Assembly (NCBI GenBank): GCA_015698045.1
Contig: BLAL01000030.1
Span: 1,302,001 to 1,366,000, forward strand
Length of the DNA: 64,000 nucleotides
Direction of reading: 5' to 3'
DNA from: Rhizophagus clarus
Taxonomy: Eukaryota > Glomeromycota > Glomeromycetes > Glomerales > Glomeraceae
The notes under the pieces are model-generated. The model had not been told where the DNA came from and did not search any database. It saw nothing but the letters and a program-made list of their open reading frames with translations. Shown one piece after another: positions 24,529 to 38,054 of this stretch. The stretch's first letter is position 1. Every line of letters begins with the position of its first letter. The position numbers and the translations under genes are program-made.

Positions 24529-25647
24529 ATGTCAAACGTGTCAGATCAAGACGAAGAATTGGTTCCCAGTCAAACAACGGGTTATAAAGTTGGTGAAAAG
24601 AAAACCATCAATGAATATAAAGATTTAGATGCTGACGACGAATCTCTTGCAAAATGGAAAGCATCCCTCGGGTTAAACGCTTCTGCTGCCGGTAGGGAGT
24701 ATACGTGTTATTTAAAAGTAGAATTTTACAGCGAGATTAACTTAAACTTCTATTTTAGGTCCCACTGACGATCCTCGAAGAGTATGTACTATCACCTTCA
24801 TTCTATTAAAATTTTACACGTTAAACAAGTTTGTTTTTTATCTTCGAAATTAGGTTGTTATCCTGCAAATTGCATTAGAAGTTGAAGGAAGAGATGATGT
24901 TGTTTTAGACTTATCTACTCCAGGTTTAATATTTTTGTTACAATTAACAATCATAATTGAATTTTAATGGACGAAAACTAATTATCCTTTTTTTTGATAG
25001 AAAAACTTGAAAATGTTAAAAATACTCCATTCACAATCAAAGAGGGCGTAGATTATCGTTTGAAAGTTAAATTTAGGTAAATTCTATACTTTAGGAAAAA
25101 TCATACGATTTAATTATGTATTTTATTTAATCTTTATTTACTATATAGAGTACAACATGAGGTTGTTTCTGGATTAAAATATTTGCAAGTTGTTAAGAGA
25201 AAAGGAATTAGGGTCGACAAAACTGAAGAAATGATCGGAAGTTACGGTCCAAATCCCACTCCAGAACCTTATGAAAAGAAAGTATGTGATAAAGTTTTAT
25301 TTTATCATATTCTAATTGATACATTTTTTAATTATGAATTATTCATTATAAATAGTTCATGGTTGAAGAAGCTCCGAGTGGTATGCTTGCACGTGGACAT
25401 TATGAAGCAAAGGTTAGAAAAAATAATTTATGATACAAAAAATAGTCAATCAGCATTTAATTTTCGTATTTTAAATAGAGCAAATTTATCGACGATGATA
25501 ACGTTACTCACATTGAATGGTCCTGGGTAATTATTTCACAATTGATTTTCGCTTATAATTACAATATCATAATTATATTTAACTATTTTAACTAACAATA
25601 TTCCTATTAATTATTAGTCGTTTGATATCAAAAAAGATTGGGATTAA
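24529..25647 (+). CDS. RDI1: Rho GDP-dissociation inhibitor
   Basis: Binds prenylated Rho/Cdc42 GTPases, extracts them from membranes and keeps them GDP-bound in the cytosol. Eight exons (24529-24691, 24759-24781, 24854-24923, 25001-25076, 25149-25281, 25356-25412, 25479-25526, 25618-25647) give 199 residues, the usual family length. The N-terminal regulatory arm contains NEYKDLDADDESLAKWKASLG. The immunoglobulin-like fold shows IKEGVDYRLKVKFRVQHEVVSGLKY, EEMIGSYGPNP, APSGMLARGHYEAKSKF and the C-terminus IEWSWSFDIKKDWD. Exon 2 is only 23 bases. Complete and ordinary. Confidence 0.97.
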
Positions 25648-26224
25648 ACAAATCATTAAAATAAAATTAAATTGTAAATGGGATAATTGATCTCGTTAAC
25701 ACAATAAAATATTTATCATTTATAAAAATTTTTTTCTTTATATATATAAATCAACAAAATAATATAATTATTAAATGGCAAGTTTATTCGCAATTAATTA
25801 GTAATGTAAAGTTTAAATTAAAATACCAAATTGTCCCTCTTCCTCGATATAACCACGCAATTACCTCGATATAATTATAAATTATAATCACAAATTTGAT
25901 GCAAAGCGCGAACCAGAATTTTAAAAACTGAAAGAATAAGCCGTTAAAATATTCTAGAATTCAATAAATTAATGTTATATACTCGAAAAACAATACATGA
26001 AATATTCAATTGTTAAATACGTTAGGAAATGAAAGATCTTTATTATAGATTATACATACTATATATCATATGGTAATGACAAAAGAGAAATTAGACACAC
26101 TCCTATGAACAAACTACGTGATCGCGAAAAAGTACTTGTAATGAGCGTACATTACTATACCATCACAACTCATAAACCACGTTAATTTTGCTCACTTCAC
26201 CAACCCGCTTAAATAAATAAAAAT
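25648..26224. other. intergenic, AT-rich
   Basis: 3' flank of RDI1. No gene, repeat or structured element recognised. Confidence 0.5.
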
Positions 26225-26410
26225 AGGGGTGGCCACGGCGAACCATGACCACCCCAACTACCAGAAATTATGCGCTCGAGACATCCATGCGGATGTTCGG
26301 AGCAATAGCCGCCAGCGCTGTGCAATGCCAGCAACCATCACCCGCACCTCTGCCTTGTTGATCACAGAGATGCCGCGCCAGGTAAGTATGAAGACCCCAT
26401 GGTGGGGATA
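26225..26410. other. GC-rich island with strong hairpin, possible ncRNA
   Basis: About 185 bp of roughly balanced composition stand out from flanks that are mostly A and T. It opens with a hairpin, GGGGTGGCCACGG then loop CGAA then CCATGACCACCCC (11 of 13 positions pair). Near the end is a second small one, ACCCC-ATGG-TGGGG, and between them a consensus-like donor CCAG|GTAAGT at about 26383. Short frames exist on both strands (plus 26229-26465, minus 26461-26258), but none resembles a protein I know. Options are a structured RNA, a 5' exon of the gene that follows, or a foreign insertion. Confidence 0.4.
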
Positions 26411-26883
26411 TCGATTGTTTATATACAGCTTTTCGAAATTGGGAAAATTATGGGATCTCATGTGACTTGCTAATCTGTACTTTACATAATTTTAATGGCC
26501 AATCAAAAACGACTGTTTTGTAATCAAGTTTTTTCGAAATTTTTTTTCCTGAATCATAGTAAAACTCAAAAAACCACTCGCATTAAAATTTCTTTTTTAT
26601 GAACGTTCTTTTTAAAATTATGACAGGCGCACGAGAAGACGACCGACAGTAGTATTTAATTTCAACTTTTGCACAAAAATTATTGTATGTGTATTCATTT
26701 AATTTGTTTTTACACTTAGTTTCAAAAAACAAACGAATTACTACCATAATTATAATAATAGAAAAAATTCTTTCGGTAAGAATAATTAAATTTGAATAAT
26801 TTTTCGTATTTGAACTTAATAGCATTGATAAAAATAAAGATCATTACATATTAACTCTAAAACAATAACTCTATTAACATAAG
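26411..26883. other. intergenic or first intron of downstream small gene
   Basis: AT-rich, with no supported coding. If the donor near 26383 is used, this stretch would be an intron ending at ATAAG|GA (26883). Confidence 0.4.
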
Positions 26884-27469
26884 GAACGATCACTCCTTAT
26901 TCAACGACCACATTAAATTCAGCAACATTCACTTCAAATCATAATTCTTTTGTGCCAGCACCCCTTCCTGGTCCATCTTTGCCTAGTGTGAAACGGCCTC
27001 TAGAACACTATCCTGTTAACAACTTTAATGCTAAAGAAGTTTCAAATTTTTTGAATAATTGTAACTACTCTAAACGCTTCATGTGACTCAATTTTAAGTG
27101 CCAAATTAAGAAAAAATCATTTTTTTTATCTAGCCTGGAAGGAAGCATTGAATCAATATTATGATAACAACCTTCCCGAATCTGGTAATTAAGTAGAATG
27201 TCTATTATGAGTATTGTGTTGAAATTAAAATTAGGTTTTCCTTTAGAAAAGCCGGAGTTGCATAAATCTACTACTTGGGAAGCTAGAAGTGGACATGTAT
27301 GGGGACAAAAAGGTTAACATTCAGAATTTAAATATTTTTGATAATTTTATTATCATCAATAATTATATACATTAATACCTTTTTTTTAGGAAATTTAATG
27401 GCGAATGGCAATGATTTCTTTGCCGAATTGAGAAAATCATCACTTTCTCTGGCATCAAGTATTAATTAG
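26884..27469 (+). CDS. unrecognised small multi-exon protein (5' end not resolved)
   Basis: Four exons with matching phases (26884-27060, 27134-27184, 27247-27312, 27390-27469) give about 124 residues, ending SSLSLASSIN-stop. The N-terminal part seen is Ser/Thr/Pro-rich (LPGPSLPSVKRPLEHYPVNN). The C-terminal half looks like a conserved short domain: SWKEALNQYYDNNLPES, then TTWEARSGHVWGQKGNLMA and NGNDFFAELRKSSLS. An in-frame stop sits just before the first exon, so an upstream exon ending in phase 1 must exist; I could not place it. Four consistent splice junctions make a real gene likely. I do not recognise the family. Confidence 0.6.
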
Positions 27470-27823
27470 CTAAGTAAATCAAAAATATCAATATTAAACA
27501 CGTTTAATAATTTTGCAGTATAACTAATATTACCAAATATAAAAAGGGATGAATGAAAAATTTTTTTTTGTAGGATTTCATATTGTAAATAAAATCAATA
27601 CCAATTGAGTTGATCAATTTGTAAAAAAAAGTCTCGTCGATTCGTTTCCAAATTTTATTATATTATTAAAAAAACAAAATAATATTAATCTATAAAATAA
27701 AAACAATAATAATAATGGAAACATTGAAACTGAAGAATACTCTATATATATTATTAATAAAAAAAAAAGTCCAAGTTTTTCACTAGATATATATTATATA
27801 TTTAGATTTAAGAAAATCAAAGT

Positions 27824-28708
27824 CTAATTCTTGTCAGCATTAGTTGAACCATTTGTTACAAATCCATTTATAGCACCAGATTCCTTCCATGGACCTGCAT
27901 CTGAAAGCTGACAACCTCCCTCACAATCACATTTACCACCGAAAGCGACGGGTAAATTTTCAATGGGAATGTTTTCCAATAAAGTAGGTTGATATTTTGA
28001 ATTAAGAATAACAATTTTAGCAGCAGTTACTTCATCGAGTAAGGGTTTAACTAAACTCCAAACAGAAGAAAACAACATAGGAGCATTAATTATATAAAAT
28101 TTACCCATACGTTCAGGATAATAATTTTGACCGATGTTAGAGGCTTGTTTGACAAACCCAAAAACGTTTGAAAAAGAACGTATACTAACTCCCTTAAGGT
28201 CAAGGATAGTACAAGAAGTTTCAATTAATTTTCCATATTTTTCAGAACAAGAAGGTAATCTAATATCGGCTAATTTTTCATATTCAACAACTAAATTTTG
28301 AATTTGTCTATCGATTGTCGTAATTTGATATAAAGCTTTTACGTCAACTTTACCAATTTCTTCAATATAAATTGGTCTACCATCATTATCAGTTTTATGA
28401 TAATATCTTGGATAATATTTCATTACTTCATCACGTTCTTTATAATCAAATGTGGCTACCAATTCATCTACGCCAAAATCTTTACGCCATTTTTCACAAT
28501 CCGTAAACATTTTTTTTGTTTTAACTAAATCAAATTTACGGGCACGTAAAAATCTTAGTAAACATGCGTCATCATGACGTCTTTCATCGAATATTCCTTC
28601 TTCTTTAATGTCTTGACGGAATTTATCTAACGTTTCTTGATGCAGAGGACTTAAACTACCAATATGTCCTGTAAATTTTTGTTCGGTCGAGTTTGTTGCT
28701 GGAGGCAT
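27824..28708 (-). CDS. SEC14: Sec14-like phosphatidylinositol transfer protein
   Basis: A single-exon frame of 294 residues. The CRAL-TRIO N-terminal helical part contains ACLLRFLRARKFDLVKTKKMF, and the lipid-binding fold contains GRPIYIEEIGKVD, ILDLKGVSIRSFSNV, YYPERMGKFYIINAPMLFSS and LLENIPIENLPVAFGGKC. These closely follow yeast Sec14. The protein exchanges phosphatidylinositol and phosphatidylcholine and supports lipid signalling for Golgi secretion. Length matches the family (about 300). A short polar tail follows the domain. Start is the only plausible ATG, 28708. Confidence 0.96.
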   Translation of the reverse strand: MPPATNSTEQKFTGHIGSLSPLHQETLDKFRQDIKEEGIFDERRHDDACLLRFLRARKFDLVKTKKMFTDCEKWRKDFGVDELVATFDYKERDEVMKYYPRYYHKTDNDGRPIYIEEIGKVDVKALYQITTIDRQIQNLVVEYEKLADIRLPSCSEKYGKLIETSCTILDLKGVSIRSFSNVFGFVKQASNIGQNYYPERMGKFYIINAPMLFSSVWSLVKPLLDEVTAAKIVILNSKYQPTLLENIPIENLPVAFGGKCDCEGGCQLSDAGPWKESGAINGFVTNGSTNADKN

Positions 28709-29816
28709 TTTTTAATATGTAAAAAAGTTTTACTAAATAAGAAAATAATAAAAGAAAGAGAGTCTCTTGCTAGGTTCTTGGAAAGAAAAAATGTATTGTG
28801 TTAAGATGGTAAAAAGGTGGAGAGATTAAGATCAGTTTTATTTTTTTTTTAACAAAATAAAATTATTCAAATATTTAAATCTTTTTTAAGTATTGGTTAA
28901 ACCAAAAAAGCGTGTAGGGCCTTTTTTAAATATTGATAATTCGTATCTGTACGCCCACATCAAAAAAAACATACAATAGAAGATGTACGAATCAAAGAGT
29001 ATCACAAGAGTATAAATTATAAAACTTAATGTAATGCTTAATTTATGTAACATGTATAATTTAATGAGAATGAACCACTCACTTATCTTTGTTTATTTTT
29101 TTTTTCTTTGTGATCCGATATAATAATGTATAATCAATGAAAATAGCCGAATCGATTAAAAAAATAGGAATTTGCCGGACGAATTGCTTTCTAAAAAAAA
29201 ATTATACCCGATATACCAAATATACCATACAAAATATCGAATAAAAGAATTATATAAAAAGAACAAGAACAATTTTTCTTATCCATAGATTGAAAGCCAC
29301 GTAGCTATGCTATAAATGGAAAATAAATAATTTTAATATTTTTGAAATCTGATCCACCAATGCATATGCATTTGATCTCGTGTAAGGTCATAGGTCGAAA
29401 GCATTAAAAAATCATGATTTGACACATAAATACATAATTAAAAATATTTTCACGTGATACGCTTTTAAAATCCAATCACAGGTTCGTGATTTTCCTGATT
29501 CCTATTATAGAAGTTTCTGCACTATACAAACGCGCATATTAATCAACAACCAATGTTGCGAATTTTTTTTCGTGTGTAACTGAATAACATGACTCATGAC
29601 TGGATCATGTCATTAATATGTAATAAAGATATAAGAAGTGTCAACATCTAATTTCAAATTACCAGTTTTTGTTGGTTTTTTTTTGTCTTAATTGCAAATA
29701 AAGTGGCTAGATCACGATTTAGAATCATTTCCTTTTATTATTATTATTAATATATTTTATATGTTGTAGAGATTCAATATTAAATATATATTTTGAAACA
29801 TTTAGCATTACTTAGT
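28709..29816. other. bidirectional intergenic region, no gene seen
   Basis: An unusually long 1.1-kb gap between divergent SEC14 and the 4E-BP gene. AT-rich, with several T-runs. No coding, repeat family or structured RNA recognised. Confidence 0.5.
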
Positions 29817-30461
29817 ATGTCATCAACTGCTGCTACTGCTACTGCTAGGGATATCCCTACTATAAAAAAAGCCGAATCCGGGGCATCGCTCCCGGCACAT
29901 TATAGTACAACTCCTTCAGGAACAATTTATTCTAGTACGCCCGGAGGTAAAGTATTTTACGACGCGTTAAAAACAAAAAGATTGCTTTTCTAAAGATCCA
30001 AAAGATCAAATTTCTAACTAATTGCTAAAATTAAATATTTTAATTAATTACCAACTTTGGTTAAAAAGGATCGAGGATTATTTATGATCGTACAACATTA
30101 CTTAATCTTGCTCATTCTCCATTGGCAAAAACTCCTCCTTCTAATTTGGCCTATGTCCCCGGAGTAACGAAGGTTCCTCATACCGAAAATAATCATCCAA
30201 CAAAATCTAATAGTAATAATACTAAAACAACCCAAGTAGAAGGTCACTTAGCTCCTCCGCAAACTTTTCCTATTAAGCTTAAACAACAAAAAGTTAATAA
30301 TAATAATACAAATGGTACTGAAAGTGGTGATGATGACGCTCACGGTAGGTTACTATACAACATTGACTTTTATTTGATTGGTTTGTTTGCTGACATACTT
30401 TTCTTTTGTAGATAACAAAGATCATCATGATCATGGTGTATTTGATATGGATATGGAATAA
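29817..30461 (+). CDS. eIF4E-binding protein (4E-BP), metazoan-like architecture
   Basis: Represses cap-dependent translation by competing with eIF4G for eIF4E; in animals it is switched off by mTORC1 phosphorylation. Exons 29817-29946, 30069-30344 and 30412-30461 encode 151 residues. The animal landmarks are present in order: RAIP-like RDIPTI (about 12-17), YSTTPSG and YSSTPGG (Thr37/Thr46 sites), the eIF4E-binding helix RIIYDRTTLLNL (YxxxxL-phi), HSPLAKTPPSNL (Ser65/Thr70 sites), PGVT, and a C-terminal FDMDME resembling the TOS motif FEMDI. A His/Asn-rich insert separates the middle from the tail. The start is the ATG at 29817. Yeast Caf20 and Eap1 are unrelated outside the binding helix. 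Confidence 0.93.
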
Positions 30462-30793
30462 AATGAATTTACATTTTCTTCCATGATCAATCAGGTTATA
30501 TTCAGTATGCTTAAAATTTTGTACAGGAATTCATAATTGTATTTTATTTCAATTAATTTTAGTTTAAGTTAGTTCTTCATTTTGTTTTTACTGAATAAGA
30601 TTTTTCTGTGTTAATAGTCCTCCATTTTCGTTTTCAAACTATTTTTTGTAAATAAAATGCAATTCGTCAAGCATATGTAATTGAAAATACTAGATAATAA
30701 TATAAAGTTCTGTTATTAATTTAAAATTTTATAACTTACAATGTAATAAATATACATTTTTTTTTTGAAATCCTACTTTCTCATCTATCATTT
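30462..30793. terminator. convergent 3' ends of 4E-BP and aldehyde dehydrogenase genes
   Basis: 332 bp between two convergent genes. It contains AATAAA-like signals on both strands (for example AATAAAATGC near 30650) and a T-run near 30758. The polyadenylation role is inferred. Confidence 0.4.
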
Positions 30794-32648
<1,855 letters not shown>

Positions 32649-32857
32649 TGTATAAGAAATAAAATTTTTTTAATATAATAAATATTAAACTCCTTTTCAT
32701 GCATCGAACTGTGTAACATCATACAGAACAGTGAAAATTGAATTGGTATTTGTAACCGTAAACATAGCCGATCATTACTCAAACATTACAAAACATTTTA
32801 GAGTTTTTTTTTTTTTAAAAAAAAAAAGGTAAACCTAATCGAAAACAAAAAAATTAA

Positions 32858-34189
32858 ATGGCACATGAAGTAACTTCAACTGGTCCAGTGAATATTGCTG
32901 TAAGTACGAATTTTCTCGAGTATATATGTGTATGTGTGTATATTATATAATTAATTTTCTACTAAAGTTCGGCTTCATTAATTTGAAAGGTTATAAAATA
33001 TTGGGGGAAAAGAGATACAGAATTGATATTACCTACAAATTCATCAATTTCAATAACGTTATCGCAAGATCAATTGCGAAGTAAAACAACGATTAGAGCG
33101 TCCCCAAATTTCACAAAAACGCGTTTATGGCTTAATGGCGTTGAAGAACTTAACCTCGACAATAACGTTCGTCTGCAAAATTGTTTAAGAGCAACAATGA
33201 AGCTACGTAAAGAATATGAAGATCAACTAAGTGATGAAATTGGTATAGATAACGTACAGCCGATATCTTCGTATAAATTACATATTTGCTCAGAAAATAA
33301 TTTTCCTACAGCAGCGGGATTAGCAAGTTCAGCATCAGGATTTGCTTGTTTGGTCTACACTTTATCACAATTATATGAATTACCTATATCCACTACTGAA
33401 TTATCAAAGATCGCAAGACAAGGTTCTGGTTCCGCTTGTCGTTCTTTATTTGGTGGATTTGTTAATTGGCAAATGGGTACCAAACAAGATGGTTCTGATA
33501 GTCAAGCATTACAAATCGCTCCTCATGACCATTGGCCTGAGTTAGAAGCGTTAATTTGTGTCGTAAGTGATGCAAAAAAAGGTACAAGTAGTACCGAAGG
33601 CATGCAAAACACCGTAAAAACTTCAACTCTTTTACAACATCGTATCAATAACGTTGTACCTGAACGTATGAAATTGATGATCGATGCAATTAATCGTAAG
33701 GATTTCAACAAATTTGCCGAATTAACTATGAAAGATTCAAATCAATTTCATGCTTGTTGTTTAGATACTTTTCCACCTATTTTTTATCTTAATGATGTTT
33801 CTCGTGCTATAATTCGTGTTATTACTGAATATAATAATACGACTGGTAAACCTGATGAATTTAAAGCAGCTTACACTTTTGATGCTGGTCCGAATGCAGT
33901 AATTTATGCTTTAAAACAAAATATTCCAGAAATTATCAATTTAATTTCAAAATATTTTCCTCCTAGTCAAAATAATGTTACATATTTTTCAAATCCTTAT
34001 AATTTATTTTCTAATGAAAAAGAAAATATTGGAAAATTATCTTTGCCTAATAATTTTAATGAAAATATTATTCCTGTTTTTCCTGACGGTAGTGTTAAAC
34101 AAATCTTGCATGCTCGTATTGGTAATGGTCCTAAAATCGATCATGATAGTTTATTAAATCCCAATGGTTATCCTATAAATTTAAAATAA
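32858..34189 (+). CDS. MVD1: mevalonate diphosphate decarboxylase
   Basis: ATP-dependent decarboxylation of mevalonate diphosphate to isopentenyl diphosphate, the last step of the mevalonate pathway feeding sterols and prenyl groups. Exons 32858-32899 and 32990-34189 encode 413 residues. Seen: VNIAVIKYWGKRD, LPTNSSISITLSQDQL, the GHMP ATP-binding loop FPTAAGLASSASGFACL, GSGSACRSLFGGFVNW, MKDSNQFHACCLDTFPPIFY and the TFDAGPNAVIY segment. A 210-bp promoter shared with the divergent aldehyde dehydrogenase gene holds a T13A11 palindrome (32804-32827). Confidence 0.97.
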
Positions 34190-34604
34190 ATATTTATATT
34201 ATTTTTTTTTTTTTTTAATTTTTTCAAAATTTTATTTTATTTATTGTTGTTTATTCTGTACAAAAAATCAAGTAAAATTCAATGAATATATATAATCCTC
34301 GTTAAAATAATCGTTTAGAAATTATATATATATATACATTTAAGAAAAAGAAAGAATGTGAGGAAAAAAAATTAAAATTTGTAATAAAACCCAATTTACA
34401 AGAAATAGTAATAAAAAAAGCATATATATATATATTTATAGAAGCAGATTATAAACATCCCAAAGCAATCTAAATGGAAAAAAGAATTAAAAAGGAAAAA
34501 ATCCCAAACAAATATTAATAATAAGTAGGATTTAGGCCTTAAAGAAGAAAAATCATAAATAATTATTAGTATGTAAGAGTTTTAGATTTTTGTGGGTTAC
34601 TTCA
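34190..34604. other. convergent 3' region
   Basis: 415 bp between convergent MVD1 and the tandem-domain gene. T-runs and (TA)n tracts only (34325-34340, 34420-34437). Confidence 0.5.
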
Positions 34605-36703
34605 TCATTCGTCCATATTATCTATATTTGTTGATCCTTCTGTCAACTCTTTTGGTGATGTTCCATTTGAAACAGTATCAAACGGGATCGTTGTTGAAAT
34701 TTCATTCAAATTCGCTTCAGTTGTCATCGCTGGCATTGCAATTTCATTATCGTTAACAGAAGAAATTGTTGGAGTAATAGAATTAGAAGTAACGACACCA
34801 CGCGGATGGTTTTCAAAAAATTTAGCAGAAAGCGTGTGCGAGTATCTTCCTCTTTTGGGTCTAAGTTCTGTAGTGTACTTTGAATGATATAATTCTATTG
34901 CTTTAAGTAGAAGCTGTTTCTTACCGTCGAGTTTATTTTGATTAAGAAAGGCCTTTTCAACACAAAAAGATCCATAAATAATATGAATATAAAATTGTAG
35001 GAAGAAAAATAAAGAAGACATCGCTTACCAACTTCCATCCCAATTCGTTCCAAGATGTTTCAAGTTCATATTTGTTACCATGATATTCATTTTTCGGTAC
35101 ATTAGCTTTTGGAAAAGCACAATTGTTCTTTTTAAATTCTTCAGGTATAATGATTGAATCTATAGTATCTATATCAACCCGTATTCTAATTTTAGTAGAT
35201 ATTCCTTTATCAGGAATTTCCAACGTTAATTGTTTAGCAACTCCTTTTTGTCTCTTTGCAGAACCGTCATTTATGTCATATCCATCTCCATCTCTTGTAA
35301 CTCTTTTACGTAAAGTTCCGTTCAATATCTTTTCATTACGAACTACTCTACGAGAGCGTAGCATAGGGTCACGATTTCTATAACTATCTACAGCTCTTTG
35401 TAATAATCCTCTCTTCCCACCAATCTCTTCTTGATTTAACCATGCCAATTTCCATCCAAGTGAATTACATTCATTTTCATAAGACCATCTATTTCCTTTG
35501 TATTTATCTTCAGTACAGTTGGCTCTCGGATAAAGACAATTATCGCGTTTAAATGATTCCTCAATATCATTTAAATCTACTTTATCAATATCGATGCGTA
35601 TGCGATATTCCTTATTATTGCCTTTAACCGAATAAGTAAATACGACCCAAGATATTCCATCGCATTCTTCAATTATGGGATCCGTAGCTGGAAGTGCATG
35701 ATTCGGTGTAGGATTTGAGATGGGAGTATCTGATTTACGAGGAGAGATTGGACTTTGTGATTGTCGTGGTTTATCTGAAATTGATATTTGTGAAGGTTGT
35801 TGGAATTGCTGCGGAGTGAAAAATTGGTGCTGCTGTAGATTTATTTGTTGTTGTTGTTGATTATGATGTGATCGTATTTGTTGGTTTTCGTGTATAGATT
35901 GATAATGATGATGATCTGGATATAAATGATGATTTACAAAATTGATGATCTCTGATGGATTTGTGATGAAAATGATGTTACAAATTAAAAGATAATGTAA
36001 TGTTACCTTTGTTAATAAAAGTTACTGGTGAAATTGCTGTAGAATTTGGAATTGAATTAGTTGTCATATTTTGTGCATTTTGTTTAGTTGAGCTATTATT
36101 AACCGCATTAATATTAGCAACAAGGTTAGTAATATTAGTATTATCATTAGCAGTAATTTCATTTGAAGAATTTAGCCTTTTAGATTCTTTAGCTTTTTTT
36201 CTTTTAACACGTTGGACAGTCTTCTCAATTAATGATAGCTGATCAATTGTTAAGGCACCCAAAAGCTCTTCGGTCCGTGGGTCAGGGGTTAAGAGAGAGG
36301 ATATAGTAACCACAGGAACAGCTGACGCGGTAGAAGAATTATGATACTGTGAAGAAGGTAAAGCAGAAGTAGCAGATGTAAAAGTATCTACAGTTCCTGT
36401 AACTTGAGGAATTGTCGTTGAAGCTTTCGTATTAAGCACTGGCGTTGCAATAATTTCTGACGCTGCAGCACCAACTCCAGCTCCGGCTGGTGGTACCCAG
36501 GCAGCAAGGCCCACGATAATCGAGGGTGACTGTGGTCCTGAGTGTTGTGTTGAAATGGTAGGTGTGGTAGTTGTAAGAACATTATTAGAATGTGTACCGC
36601 GTGTTGATGTAATTTGAGGAGTTAACGTGTTTGATGTATTAATTGTGGGTGTGTTAGTATTAGTAATTTGAGAGTTTTCGTGCTGGAGAGGTTGCTGTTG
36701 CAT
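34605..36703 (-). CDS. tandem-domain (DUF8032-like) putative regulator
   Basis: Exons 36703-36007, 35951-35029 and 34952-34605 encode 655 residues. The N-terminal third is low complexity (Gln, Asn, Thr, Ser, Pro). In its middle is a helical block LTIDQLSLIEKTVQRVKRKK. Two copies of an about 90-residue domain follow. Copy 1 has YRIRIDIDKVD, RDNCLYPRANCTEDKYKGNR, ECNSLGWKLAWLN and KRGLLQRAVDSYRNR. Copy 2 has IRIRVDIDTID, KNNCAFPKANVPKNEYHGNK, SWNELGWKLAFLN and KKQLLLKAIELYHSK. This domain occurs in fungal proteins annotated as DUF8032; that name is from memory and should be verified. Low-complexity flanks plus basic linkers suggest a nuclear regulator, but function is not established. Confidence 0.75.
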
Positions 36704-37303
36704 CTTCAGAATATTAAGTAAGTTAACAGTAGTCTGAAATTTTTTGCGAACGCAACAGGGGATAAACTAAAAAATTTCTTGGAAAAAAAAATTTAATTAA
36801 GAACCCCTGAGAGTTATAGTCTTTTTTTGATATACGAGATGCACTAACATATATCGTCCAATTAAGGGAGTGTATCACGAATTATTATTGGTTACCGTAT
36901 AGAATTAACCCCGCAGGTTTTGTGTTCCTGATTTAGTCAACAAGGGTCGGAACTTTATATTTTGTTTGTGGTCAATGCTTCTGCAAATTTAACGGCTAAA
37001 TTAAAATTTGTACTTTTGTGATATTACTGATTTTTAAATTAAATTGTATTACTTTTATCGGTAATAAGTGAATAAATGCGAAAAACTCAGGTTCATATTT
37101 CTATTTTCTATTATATATTTTCGACTTCTTCGACTTTACAGACAATTTTTTGATCCCGTACATAAATATATAATATTCTGGAAGCGTAAAAATAATATTA
37201 AATGCATTGAATCCAATAATTGGGGGAATTAAAATAAATAATAAAGTCATGCAAATGCAATTATTTTTTTAAAAATAGGAACCCAATTTTTATTCCTATT
37301 GTC
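36704..37303. other. intergenic, promoter of the tandem-domain gene
   Basis: About 600 bp, AT-rich. It lies upstream of the tandem-domain gene and downstream of the bL35m gene. No other feature recognised. Confidence 0.5.
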
Positions 37304-37914
37304 TTAAGCATAAGGCATAAGTTTTTTTAAATGATTCATTTGAGAAGGATGAGAATAAGCCGGATTACTTAAAAATCTAATTTTAGAACGTGAAACTCCC
37401 GTGTTTAAATGTCTTTTTCCGGCTTTAAATCTTTTAAACTTTCCATTACGTAAGACACGAAATCTAATTATGAATGATTTTATATTAAAATTACATAATT
37501 GTATTACACAAAATAAATTTTTAATTTACCTTTTCTTTGCTCCTGAATGAGTTTTCATTTTATATGATTTAAATCGAATGGGATGATTATTATCAAAAAT
37601 TGTACCAATAGGAGGTTTTATTGTGAAACGCGTATTAAGCGATGAAATTTGAAATACATTTTTTTGTGTAGTATAATTAGTTAATAATGAATTTTGTGTT
37701 ATTTTTACACTGAAAGGTTTAATAAAATTAAAATTATAAAACAAGGGTTTAATTGAACCACGTGTTGTCACGGAACTCAAAAAAACCCTTTGACCTAAAC
37801 AAAGAGAAATATCTATTTATTAAAATTTTTCAAATTATTAAAATTTTTAAATTAACAAGAGTTTAATAATAATACGTTAGGAAATTTCATACCAAAGTTA
37901 AAGAGAAAGGACAT
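37304..37914 (-). CDS. MRPL35: mitochondrial ribosomal protein bL35m
   Basis: Exons 37914-37893, 37794-37530 and 37463-37304 encode 148 residues. The mature part is unmistakably bL35: [39 protein letters not shown]. An about 85-residue Ser/Thr/Asn-rich, acid-poor N-terminus acts as presequence, and about 25 residues extend the C-terminus. The first exon is only 22 bases (MSFLFNF), so the start is easily missed. The frame without it lacks an ATG. It is a part of the large mitoribosomal subunit. Confidence 0.93.
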
Positions 37915-38054
37915 TTGAGAAAAAGAGATGGCGAACTTAGGAATAAATCAAGCCAATTTCATTGGATTAGATCTTGGTATAGTGCAAGGAGATTATCATC
38001 ACATGACAACTTATAAATCAGTCTAGAACGTGTAATTATCAGAACTTATATTAT

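Noticed and set aside
26258-26461. Minus-strand frame across the GC-rich island
   Set aside because: Both strands are open here by composition. The translated products resemble nothing and the hairpin is a better explanation of the conserved-looking bases.
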